The position numbers were made by a program, and so were the translations under genes. Below, in pieces: positions 19,525 to 28,473 of a DNA stretch of 64,000 nucleotides; the stretch's first letter is position 1, and the number at the start of each line of letters is the position of its first letter. Source of the DNA: an uncultured Sulfurovum sp. (GTDB lineage Bacteria > Campylobacterota > Campylobacteria > Campylobacterales > Sulfurovaceae); assembly GCA_902727935.1 (NCBI GenBank), contig CACVAX010000013.1:87072-151071 (forward strand). The letters are read 5' to 3'. Under the pieces are notes generated by a model. It was not told the DNA's origin and ran no database searches. It saw only the letters and a list, made by a program, of their open reading frames with translations.

Positions 19525-20313
19525 ATGAAATATTTACTTTTACTACTCTCCCCCCTCTTTCTTTTTGCCAAAGTGCATTACGCCAAAGTAGAACCTTATG
19601 AGAACATTACCCTTAAAGCTGCTGTGGCTGCACAAGTAACCAAAGTAGCCATAAAACTAGAAGGCTCTTCTGCTAAAGAGACGATTATAAAGCTTGATGA
19701 TAAACTTGATCGAACCAAACTAACATCAAGTAATGCCTCATTAAAACTTGTTCAAAGTATGATTCAAATTAATCAAAATATTTTAACTGCCCTAAAACAA
19801 TCGCTTAATCGGCAAAAAGCTTATCATCTCCGTATTACTGATATTAGTTCAGCCTCTAAGACACAAAAAGACAATGCTTTTTATGCCTATACCAATGCAA
19901 AGACCCAATACTTTTCAACTCAAGAAAAAATTGACTCCTTAAAACAACAGAAATTAGATTTACAATATGAAATTGCACGTCTTCGCGATAGTCTCTCTAA
20001 AAAAAATATTAAACTTAACAATATGTTTCTCTATAAACTTCTAGTAAGTGAAGGAGACTTTGTTAACATGGGAACATCTCTTGCAGAAGTCAAAGACTTA
20101 AGTAAAGGAAAGTTGGTTCTTTTTTTAGAAGCAAATGAACTCGAAAAAATAAAATCCAAAACCATTTATGTAGATGGAAAAGCTTCGAACTTTAAAATAT
20201 CTAAAATTTGGGAGGTTGCTGATGAAAAGTTTATCTCCTCTTATCGAACTGAAATCTTGGTCAATAACCCTAAAAATATGTTTTCTAAACTCTTAAAAAT
20301 TGAGTTTAAGTAA
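19525..20313 (+). CDS. HlyD-like periplasmic membrane-fusion/adaptor protein
   Basis: 262 aa; signal peptide, barrel-lipoyl-coiled coil-like arrangement (VAAQVTKVAIKLEGSSAKE ... long coiled coil ... LLVSEGDFVNMGTSLAEV). Confidence 0.6.
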   Translation: MKYLLLLLSPLFLFAKVHYAKVEPYENITLKAAVAAQVTKVAIKLEGSSAKETIIKLDDKLDRTKLTSSNASLKLVQSMIQINQNILTALKQSLNRQKAYHLRITDISSASKTQKDNAFYAYTNAKTQYFSTQEKIDSLKQQKLDLQYEIARLRDSLSKKNIKLNNMFLYKLLVSEGDFVNMGTSLAEVKDLSKGKLVLFLEANELEKIKSKTIYVDGKASNFKISKIWEVADEKFISSYRTEILVNNPKNMFSKLLKIEFK

Positions 20314-20324
20314 ACCCTAGCCTT

Positions 20325-22058
20325 CTATTTTCTTTTGACCCTAACTGTTTTAGGGTCAAACAACTCCAAAGCTTTAGCAATCATGGGTTCATCTAAAATA
20401 TTTTGTTCATCTTTCTCTTTTGCTGCTTCTACACCTCCATGCCCTGGAGAAATACATGAGCTTTTCATCTCTTCTTCACTTTGTATGACTTTGGACATCG
20501 GTTCATTATAGATAGGCTGATTTAACACCTCATCTTCAATCATAGACGTAGGTTCTTGCATGTCAATATCATCCATGTCGTTATGAATAGGTAATTCATG
20601 AATGGGTGCGTTTTCTACTGGGGAGGGTAACTCCTTGGCATTATTTTTAATTTTTGTTTCATAACCAAATAGCTCTTGTACAAAAGTACGAATGGTCATC
20701 CAGTTGTTTTTAAGGAGGGTTTTTTGTTCGGTATTGGCTGTTGACTCCCATGTTAATAGATTGTCAGAAAAAGAACTATAGACAATCGCGTGTTTAAAAC
20801 ATTCCCCCAGTTCATAATTTCTGTCGTACATCTTAACAATCAATTCTTTAAAAAGTTTTTGACCTTTGTCCAGTGGCTTAACAACAGCTAGCTCTTCTAT
20901 AATCGGTGTAGATTTGACTTCTACAGGTTTAGGTTCTATCGCTACCTCTATAGGTACTTCTACTTTCTTAGGAATTTCAGCTCTAATTTCAATCCCAGAT
21001 AACTCTTTTTCAAGTGTCCGTATCATGCCATCAATCTCTTTAATCTGTAACGCTTCCATCATTTTAAAAAGTGTCAAAGAAAGCACAAAGTCTCCATCTC
21101 CTCCAATACTCAACAAGCCTTTTGATTCAGCTAAAATCCTAAAAAACCGTTCAATTATCATGGGTTTTATTTTTTGTGAACCACTTAGCAGTAGCTCTTT
21201 TAAATAAAGCATTAACTCATCAATCACCATTTCTGCTTCAAATTCAGAAGCAGCGTTAATAAAGAGTAAAATTTTTGCTTCATTTTTTTCTAACACATCA
21301 GTTAAAAGTGCTTCCAACATAGAAGGCTCAATAATCCCTAACATCTTTGTCACAGTTTCAATATTAATAAAGTTCTTAGAGTAAACAATGGCTTGGTCAA
21401 GGAGCGTCAAAGAGTCACGAACTGATCCTGCACCCGAACGAGCAATAATATCTAAAGCATTTTGTTCATACTCAACTTTTTCTAAATTTAAAATATGGGC
21501 TAAATGTTGACTCACTACTGATTGAGGAATATTTCTAAACCTAAAATGCTGTGTTCGACTTAAAATCGTTGCTGGAAGTTTTAAAGGGTCAGTCGTTGCT
21601 AAAATAAACTTGACAAAAGAAGGAGGCTCTTCTAAAGTTTTTAACAGTGCGTTAAATGCTTCTTTAGTCAACATATGAACTTCATCGATGATAAAAATTT
21701 TATACCGTGCTGTGGCAGGCTTGTATTTAGTATGTTCTATAAGTTCACGTATATCATCAATCTTACGGTTCGAGGCTGCATCCATCTCAATAATATCTAT
21801 ATGCCGTGATTCCGTCGCCATAATACAGTGGTTACAAATACCACAAGGATGAGAAGTTGTTCCTTTTTCACAAAGTAAAGCTTTGGCAAAAATACGTGCT
21901 GTAGAAGTTTTACCAGAACCACGTAAGCCAGAAAACAGATAAGCATGAGACAATCTATCTCCATCTAATGCTAAAGAAAGTGTCTGTGAAACTGCCTCTT
22001 GACCAATCAAATCATCAAAGGTTATGGGGCGATACTTTCTTGCTAATGCGAGGGACAT
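20325..22058 (-). CDS. dnaX: DNA polymerase III subunit gamma/tau
   Basis: 577 aa; MSLALARKYRPITFDDLIGQEAVSQTLSLAL, FSGLRGSGKTSTARIFAKAL, Cys4 zinc motif, IDEVHMLTKEAFNALLKTLEEPP. Confidence 0.97.
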   Translation of the reverse strand: MSLALARKYRPITFDDLIGQEAVSQTLSLALDGDRLSHAYLFSGLRGSGKTSTARIFAKALLCEKGTTSHPCGICNHCIMATESRHIDIIEMDAASNRKIDDIRELIEHTKYKPATARYKIFIIDEVHMLTKEAFNALLKTLEEPPSFVKFILATTDPLKLPATILSRTQHFRFRNIPQSVVSQHLAHILNLEKVEYEQNALDIIARSGAGSVRDSLTLLDQAIVYSKNFINIETVTKMLGIIEPSMLEALLTDVLEKNEAKILLFINAASEFEAEMVIDELMLYLKELLLSGSQKIKPMIIERFFRILAESKGLLSIGGDGDFVLSLTLFKMMEALQIKEIDGMIRTLEKELSGIEIRAEIPKKVEVPIEVAIEPKPVEVKSTPIIEELAVVKPLDKGQKLFKELIVKMYDRNYELGECFKHAIVYSSFSDNLLTWESTANTEQKTLLKNNWMTIRTFVQELFGYETKIKNNAKELPSPVENAPIHELPIHNDMDDIDMQEPTSMIEDEVLNQPIYNEPMSKVIQSEEEMKSSCISPGHGGVEAAKEKDEQNILDEPMIAKALELFDPKTVRVKRK

Positions 22059-22149
22059 AGAAAACTCCTAAAGTGTTAATGAATGTTAATATTGTAGTCA
22101 AATTTTACTTGTGATATAATTGACAAATTTTATTAATAAGGATGTATAG

Positions 22150-23040
22150 ATGAGATGGGAAGATCGAGAAGAAAGCTCCAATGTTGACGACCGACGAGGG
22201 TCTAAAGGTTCTTCAAGTGGAGGTATGCGTGGTATGCCTTCTATGGGAACACTTATGTTCCTTTGGCCAGTGGTACAAAGACTCTTAAAAACAAAATTTG
22301 GTTGGGCTATTATTGGTATTGGTGCTGTGGCATATTTTTCTGGATTTAATCCACTCTCTATGATGACAGGAGAAAATACTTCTTCTACTGTTAACCAAGA
22401 AGCTGATGATCGACAAAAGCGTTTTATCTCTACGGTATTAGCTGACACAGAAAATGTATGGGGACCAATTTTTAAACAACATGGTGCCAAATACCAAGAA
22501 CCTAAAATGGTGCTTTACCGTGGCTCAACCACCAGTGGTTGTGGTCATGCTTCTGCACAAATGGGTCCTTTTTACTGTCCTGCTGACCAAAAAATTTACA
22601 TCGACTTAGGTTTTTTTGATGAATTGGCTTCAAAACACAATGCCTCAGGTGACTTTGCACAAGCCTACGTTTTAGCGCATGAGGTTGGTCATCATATCCA
22701 AAATATGGAGGGAACGCTTTCTAAGGTACAACAAATGAAACAACAAGCCAGAGGCTCAAAAGATGTAAACCAACTGCAAGTACGTGTGGAACTTCAAGCT
22801 GACTGTTATGCAGGTGTATGGGCGCATCATGCACATAAGCGTTTTAATATTTTAGAGCAAGGGGATGTGGAAGAAGCCTTAAGAGCAGCTTCAGCGATTG
22901 GGGATGATACCTTACAGAAACAAGCCCAAGGTTATGTAGTACCCGATGCCTTTACCCATGGTTCAGCCGAACAAAGGGTAACTTGGTTTAGAAAAGGTAT
23001 TAAAAGTGGAGACATTGCCACTTGTAATACGGGTTTATAA
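22150..23040 (+). CDS. YpfJ-family neutral zinc metallopeptidase
   Basis: 296 aa; VLAHEVGHHIQ active site, CGHASAQMGPFYCPADQKIYIDLGFFDEL, LQADCYAGVWAHHA. Confidence 0.93.
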   Translation: MRWEDREESSNVDDRRGSKGSSSGGMRGMPSMGTLMFLWPVVQRLLKTKFGWAIIGIGAVAYFSGFNPLSMMTGENTSSTVNQEADDRQKRFISTVLADTENVWGPIFKQHGAKYQEPKMVLYRGSTTSGCGHASAQMGPFYCPADQKIYIDLGFFDELASKHNASGDFAQAYVLAHEVGHHIQNMEGTLSKVQQMKQQARGSKDVNQLQVRVELQADCYAGVWAHHAHKRFNILEQGDVEEALRAASAIGDDTLQKQAQGYVVPDAFTHGSAEQRVTWFRKGIKSGDIATCNTGL

Positions 23041-23051
23041 AAGGCAGGTTT

Positions 23052-23807
23052 TTAAATCTGTCCTTTTGCATAATTTACCCAAGCCATAAAATCTTTTGGA
23101 TTAAAATAGCCTTTCGCTGTTGCTAAAGATTTACCATTAGCTCTTCTAAAATAGACGGTGGGTGCTAACTTAGGACTTAAACCATAAGTCGTCGCTTCGG
23201 CACTGTTTTTTTCTAACTTTACCCAAACGAAGTCTTCTAGCGCTTCTTTTATTGTTTTATCGTTTAACGTCTCTTTACGCATCTTTTTTGACCATGATGA
23301 ACGCCTATTTTCAACATAAACCATAACATTTTTTCCTGTTTGTTTAGCATAATCTTCAGCTGATGCCATATCATAAAACCAATTTTCACTTTTTGTACTA
23401 TGTGATTGAAGTGTTTTAACTGAACCAACATTCATACCTAGCTTATTTTTTGAATCATTAATCCACAAGTTAAAGTCATCTTTTCCCAAATAACCTTTAA
23501 CTGTATTAATCACTTTAAACTTTGGTGAAATAAAATAAACCGTTGGGGTATAGCGTGTTGCAGGTAAATACTGTTTTGCTTCACGTTCATTTTTGTCTGC
23601 TGTAACAAGAATAAAACCTTTTAGATTGTCTTTAACAGCTAAATCACCTAAGGTTTTGTCTTTCATTTTATCACAATAAGTACATGAATCTGACTTCACA
23701 TAAACCATCACAGGTTTGTGGTCTTGTCTTGCTTCAAGTAAGGCATTCTTTAAATCTCCCGATAAAAGTAATACTGGTACGTAAATTAATAGTACAATTT
23801 TTTTCAT
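23052..23807 (-). CDS. Secreted protein with two thioredoxin-like domains
   Basis: 251 aa; domain 1 VYVKSDSCTYCDKMKDKTL...PTVYFISPKFKVINTVKGYLGKDDFNLWI; domain 2 VYVENRRSSWSKKMRKETL...PTVYFRRANGKSLATAKGYFNPKDFMAWV. Confidence 0.82.
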   Translation of the reverse strand: MKKIVLLIYVPVLLLSGDLKNALLEARQDHKPVMVYVKSDSCTYCDKMKDKTLGDLAVKDNLKGFILVTADKNEREAKQYLPATRYTPTVYFISPKFKVINTVKGYLGKDDFNLWINDSKNKLGMNVGSVKTLQSHSTKSENWFYDMASAEDYAKQTGKNVMVYVENRRSSWSKKMRKETLNDKTIKEALEDFVWVKLEKNSAEATTYGLSPKLAPTVYFRRANGKSLATAKGYFNPKDFMAWVNYAKGQI

Positions 23808-23979
23808 TATTATTCTCTCCTATATTTAATTATTAATAGTGTAATATGATTATGTTAAAAATATTATGTACTTTGTCGTTTTTTAATTAATTTTATATTC
23901 TTTTTTGGATTAAAGGTTGTTTTTTAAGCAATACTGTTATATAATGTTTAATTATAACATTAAAGTAAAAGGAGATACA

Positions 23980-24375
23980 ATGAAGTCAATCGCGACAAAA
24001 AACATTCTGCTTAGCCTATTCCTACTCGTAGGTCTCACAAGTCATTCATTTTCTGAATCGAGTCTGCCCGTAAGTAAGCAACTAAAAGCTACTAGTAAGG
24101 GAGCAATAGCCCCAGAGGAAAAAATTGAAATAGTACCAGAAATCAAGATTCAGGGTCAAACTTCAGTTCCTTCCAAAAATCCTAACTTAAAAGAAGGAGA
24201 TGCTTGTAGTGACGAAAATTTAGAAGAAGTTGAAGGAGAAATATTTACAGAGATTCCTATGGCAGAAACAATCCCTTGTGATAAAGTCAACTGTGAAGAT
24301 TTAGCAGCTGCTAAACTAGAAAAAGATGACTACAAAAAACTTAATAACGCTAAAACAATTGCTTGTGATAAATAA
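23980..24375 (+). CDS. Hypothetical secreted protein
   Basis: Signal peptide MKSIATKNILLSLFLLVGLTSHSFS preceded by aaaggaga; upstream ORF extension to 23917 unlikely. Confidence 0.6.
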   Translation: MKSIATKNILLSLFLLVGLTSHSFSESSLPVSKQLKATSKGAIAPEEKIEIVPEIKIQGQTSVPSKNPNLKEGDACSDENLEEVEGEIFTEIPMAETIPCDKVNCEDLAAAKLEKDDYKKLNNAKTIACDK

Positions 24376-24387
24376 ATTTTCAAAACA

Positions 24388-24417
24388 AGTTAAATAAGTG
24401 TGGGAGCTTATTTAACT
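24388..24417 (+). terminator. Perfect hairpin downstream of the secreted protein gene
   Basis: AGTTAAATAAG / CTTATTTAACT, 11-bp stem with 8-nt loop; no strong T tract. Confidence 0.5.
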
Positions 24418-24496
24418 ACCTTCTCTTCTAAATATTTTGCCAATCCAAATTTTCTTTTAGCTATAATCTCTTCCAAAATTAACTAGGTAAACAATC

Positions 24497-25630
24497 GTGA
24501 AATTTGAAACTTACCCCTTTGAAAAACTCAATACCCTTTTAGAAAACATCACTCCTAATCAAAAATATGCTCCTTTAAGTCTAACCATTGGTGAACCTCA
24601 ATTTGAAACGCCTAAATTTATCTTAGATGCCTTAAACAGCTCGGCACACTTACTCAATAAATATCCAAAAACTTCTGGCGAACCCCTGTTAAGAGAAGCC
24701 ATGCTTCGTTATTTACAAAAACGTTTTGATCTAAAGCTTTCTAATGAACAAATTATCCCTACTTTTGGGACACGAGAAGTACTTTTTAATTTTCCACAGT
24801 TTTTACTGCATGATATTGAAAACTCTAAAATGGCTTATCCTAATCCTTTTTATCAAATCTATGAGGGGGCTGCCAAAGCCACTAATTCAAAAGTAGTTTA
24901 TATTAATCTAAAAGAAGAAAACAACTTTGAACATATAGTTGATGAAACAGAATTAGCTGAATGTGATTTTGTAATTATCAATACCCCCAACAATCCTACT
25001 TCAGCCACGATGATTATGGATGAATTAAGAACATGGGTTAGACTGGCACAAAAACACAATTTTGTACTGCTTAATGATGAATGTTATATTGACCTCTATT
25101 TAGATGAGCCTGTCCCCTCTTTACTCAATGCCAGTATTGAAGAAGGAAACCATGATTTTAAAAATATTTTAGTCATAAACTCCATTTCCAAACGTTCCTC
25201 TGCTCCTGGCTTACGTTCTGGATTTATTGCTGGAGATGCAAAAATACTCAAAGCTTATATGACCTATAGAACGTATGTCGGTTGTGCCTCCCCCTTGCCC
25301 CTTCAACATGCTGCTTCTGTCGCTTGGGCTGACCAAGACCATGTCAATCACTTCAGAGCAAAATACCTCAAAAATTTTGAAATAGCCAAAGAAATTTTAA
25401 AGATTAACCCTCCTTTAGCAACTTTTTACATTTGGCTAAAAGTCCAAGATGAAATCGCCTTTACCATTGCTCTTTACAAAAACTACAATTTAAAAGTTAT
25501 TCCTGGTTCATTCTTAGGAAGAGAAAAGCAAGGTCAAGGATTTGTAAGACTGGCCTTGGTCTATGAGGAAGAAAAAACAAGAGAGTGTTTAGAAAGAATT
25601 AAAAAAATTAAAAAAGACTTAGGAGAATAA
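24497..25630 (+). CDS. PLP-dependent class I/II aminotransferase (succinyldiaminopimelate transaminase-like); GTG start
   Basis: 377 aa; LTIGEPQFETPKFI, NTPNNPTSATM, SISKRSSAPGLRSGFIAGD PLP lysine motif; sits upstream of murC, as in related genomes (recalled, not searched). Confidence 0.88.
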   Translation: MKFETYPFEKLNTLLENITPNQKYAPLSLTIGEPQFETPKFILDALNSSAHLLNKYPKTSGEPLLREAMLRYLQKRFDLKLSNEQIIPTFGTREVLFNFPQFLLHDIENSKMAYPNPFYQIYEGAAKATNSKVVYINLKEENNFEHIVDETELAECDFVIINTPNNPTSATMIMDELRTWVRLAQKHNFVLLNDECYIDLYLDEPVPSLLNASIEEGNHDFKNILVINSISKRSSAPGLRSGFIAGDAKILKAYMTYRTYVGCASPLPLQHAASVAWADQDHVNHFRAKYLKNFEIAKEILKINPPLATFYIWLKVQDEIAFTIALYKNYNLKVIPGSFLGREKQGQGFVRLALVYEEEKTRECLERIKKIKKDLGE

Positions 25631-25631
25631 A

Positions 25632-26225
25632 ATGCAAGAAGAAGAATTAGACATAGAAGCACTGAAAAAAAATGAAGAGTTTTTAGGAAATTTAAAAGAC
25701 ATTGAAAAAGAGATGCGAGAAGAAAATAGTATTGCGAAAGGCTACCAACTTTTAGATGCAAAACTACTTTTAGAAGTGCCTGAAGAAGAGATAAATGAAA
25801 TTTTCACTTTCATCGTTAATACAGCCTTTGATATCTTAGCTGAAAAACTAAGCTCTGGTGGACAATTTAACATGGATGAATATGAAGACTTGGCCACAGC
25901 GAGAGCCATTTATGAAAATGGCATTCAACGCTACAGTGAAAATGAAAAAAAAGCTGCCAAAGAACTTTTTTTAATTCTTTACTTCACCATTAAAGACGGA
26001 ACACTGGCTGAATCTATGCTTATCCATGCAGCTGTGGCTATGGCTGGACACTCTTTTGATGATTTTATAGACAATATTGTGGATGTTACAGGTGTGGATG
26101 AGTCTGAACCCACAGCCTTTTTTATCCAAACATATAAAGAACCCATACATGTTTTGCTTACAAAATATGCTAAAGAGATTAAAGCAGCTAAAGCTGAAAT
26201 TAAAGCTTTAGAAGAGAGTATGTAA
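25632..26225 (+). CDS. Conserved hypothetical protein in the aminotransferase-murC operon
   Basis: 197 aa ORF tightly packed between two operon genes; helical, no recognised domain. Confidence 0.75.
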   Translation: MQEEELDIEALKKNEEFLGNLKDIEKEMREENSIAKGYQLLDAKLLLEVPEEEINEIFTFIVNTAFDILAEKLSSGGQFNMDEYEDLATARAIYENGIQRYSENEKKAAKELFLILYFTIKDGTLAESMLIHAAVAMAGHSFDDFIDNIVDVTGVDESEPTAFFIQTYKEPIHVLLTKYAKEIKAAKAEIKALEESM

Positions 26226-27553
26226 TGGCTGTTGAAGCACAAAAAATACACTTCATAGGCATCGGAGGTATTGGACTCTCTGCTCTTGCAAAACTCCTCT
26301 CAAACGCTGGTCATAAAATCTCTGGTTCAGACATAAAACAGACAGAAATCACCAATGACCTAGCACTTAATTTTGGTGCTAAAATCACCATTCCTCACCA
26401 TGCTGATGCTGTAGAAGGGATAGACAAAATTATCTATTCTGCTGCTGTTCGCCCCAATAATCCAGAATACCAAAAAGCTCAAGAACTGGGTATTGAACTG
26501 CTTTCAAGAAAAGAGTCACTCATAGACATTTTAGGAGATAAAGAAGTCTATGCTGTGGGTGGAGCACATGGTAAGAGTACAACGTCTGCCATGCTTTCAT
26601 CTATTATTCCTAATTCAAATGCACTCATTGGAGCGATAAGCAAAGAGTTTGGATCAAACGTACGTTATGCCCAAAATAACAAAGTGGTTTTTGAAGCTGA
26701 TGAGAGTGATGAAAGTTTTTTAAATTCTAATCCCCATTTAGCCATCGTCACCAATGTTGAGCCTGAACATATGGAATACTATGAATATGATGAAGAGCGT
26801 TTCTACAATGCCTACAAAAACTTTTTGAACCTTGCAAAAGTACGTATTATCAATGCAGAAGATGATTTTTTAGCTTCACTTGATATTCCAAGTATTAAAC
26901 TTTACCCTTCTAAAGACATTAAAAATATTGAATTTATATTGGTACAAGGTGAACCTCACACACGCTTTACCCTAAAAGATTTAGGAAATTTTGAAGTATT
27001 TGGTTTTGGAAATCACATTGCACTTGATGCTGCTCTAGCTATTTTAGGAGCATTAGAAATGGGGGAAGAAATTGAAAAAATCAGAACAAACCTTTTAAAC
27101 TACAAAGGCATCAAAAAACGTTTTGATATTGTTCAAAACCATGAAAATTGTGTGGTTATCGATGACTACGGTCACCACCCAACAGAAATTAAAGTCACCA
27201 TGGAGTCTCTAAAGTCTTACCAAAAGCTAAGAGGTTTCAATAAATTATATGTCATTTGGCAACCCCATAAATATAGTAGAACCCTGGATAACCTACAAGG
27301 TTTTGTAGAGTGTTTTGAAGGGGTGGATGAATTGGTTATTTTACCAATATGGGCTGCAGGAGAACTGAAAGTAGACATTGATTTAAAAGGTGCATTTTCG
27401 CGTTATAAGCTTCATATGGCTGATAGCATTACTCGTAAAGACGGTGTGGTTCAAGTTATTCAAGACAATAATATCATCAAAGAATACCGTGAAGACCTCA
27501 TCACAGCTTTTGGTGCTGGAGACATTACCTACCAAATTCGTGGGGAAAACTAG
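26225..27553 (+). CDS. murC: UDP-N-acetylmuramate--L-alanine ligase
   Basis: 442 aa; HFIGIGGIGLSALAKLL, GAHGKSTTSAML, FEADESDESFL, DDYGHHPTEIKVT. Confidence 0.96.
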   Translation: MAVEAQKIHFIGIGGIGLSALAKLLSNAGHKISGSDIKQTEITNDLALNFGAKITIPHHADAVEGIDKIIYSAAVRPNNPEYQKAQELGIELLSRKESLIDILGDKEVYAVGGAHGKSTTSAMLSSIIPNSNALIGAISKEFGSNVRYAQNNKVVFEADESDESFLNSNPHLAIVTNVEPEHMEYYEYDEERFYNAYKNFLNLAKVRIINAEDDFLASLDIPSIKLYPSKDIKNIEFILVQGEPHTRFTLKDLGNFEVFGFGNHIALDAALAILGALEMGEEIEKIRTNLLNYKGIKKRFDIVQNHENCVVIDDYGHHPTEIKVTMESLKSYQKLRGFNKLYVIWQPHKYSRTLDNLQGFVECFEGVDELVILPIWAAGELKVDIDLKGAFSRYKLHMADSITRKDGVVQVIQDNNIIKEYREDLITAFGAGDITYQIRGEN

Positions 27554-27764
27554 TACTTAGTTCTCTTTTTTGTATAAAAAGGTCATGCTTAAAAATTAAG
27601 CCACTATATTTATAATTTACTATGATAATATGATTTTTTTTGCTAGAATGTTCTTAGAAGTGATGATAGAGATGCATATTTTTTTGCATTCTCTTTCAAT
27701 TTCATTGTCTACTTTAATGGGCAATGAGGCATTCTATTATAAACGTACAAAAGGAAATAACATC

Positions 27765-28067
27765 ATGGAACAAGCACGTAAAGAAAAACTAGAACAAATT
27801 GTAGCACTCGTTGACGATTTAATGGTAGACCCTGATCTTGATATTGAATACTGTGTACCTGAAGTAAGCACAACAGCAGAAAGCTGTGATGTGTCTGGAG
27901 AGCCTTACATCTTAATTAAATATGTTATCAGTGTAAACAATGTACATACGCGTAAAATTCGTTTAACTGAAACTTATTTACGCAATACACCTGAAGAAAT
28001 ACGTAACCTCATTACCTTCTCTGCTGAAGAATTTAAAGGTGAAATTGATTCAGTTGAAATTGGCTAA
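27765..28067 (+). CDS. Small acidic hypothetical protein, copy 1 of a tandem paralogous pair
   Basis: MEQARKEKLEQIVALVDDLMVDPDLDIEYCVPEV...GEPYILIKYVISVNN; aaaggaaataacatc ribosome-binding region; similar to the next ORF. The ORF-track start at 27630 is probably too early. Confidence 0.75.
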   Translation: MEQARKEKLEQIVALVDDLMVDPDLDIEYCVPEVSTTAESCDVSGEPYILIKYVISVNNVHTRKIRLTETYLRNTPEEIRNLITFSAEEFKGEIDSVEIG

Positions 28068-28136
28068 AACGTACTGTTAACAATAAATTTTAAGTAATGG
28101 TTAACTTAAAAAACAACTTTAAAAAGGAAAGATAAA

Positions 28137-28445
28137 ATGGAAGCAGCACTCAAAGCGAAATTGACAAAAGTCGTAGAACTTGTAGACAAAAATTTAGCAG
28201 ATCCAGATATCGAACTCGATTACTTTATTCCTGGGGTAACCATGGATGAAGAAACAGCATTAGATGCAAGTGAACCTTATATTTTACTCACTTACATTAT
28301 TAATGAAGACCATACTCAAAAGCAACGTATTCCTATTAAAGATAACTATCTTAGTAAAACACCTGAAGACATTGCTAATCTTGTTACTTTTTTTATTGAA
28401 CAGTTTACAGAACAGATTGATTCTGTAGAAAATGGTGCACAATAA
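28137..28445 (+). CDS. Small acidic hypothetical protein, copy 2 of a tandem paralogous pair
   Basis: MEAALKAKLTKVVELVDKNLADPDIELDYFIPGVTMDEE...SEPYILLTYIINEDH; aligns along its length to the previous ORF. Confidence 0.78.
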   Translation: MEAALKAKLTKVVELVDKNLADPDIELDYFIPGVTMDEETALDASEPYILLTYIINEDHTQKQRIPIKDNYLSKTPEDIANLVTFFIEQFTEQIDSVENGAQ

Positions 28446-28473
28446 GCCTAAAAATTAGACTACTTTTTGTAGT

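Noticed and set aside
20866-21207. 113-aa plus-strand ORF
   Set aside because: Antisense to dnaX.
22098-22490. 130-aa minus-strand ORF
   Set aside because: Antisense to the YpfJ-family peptidase start.
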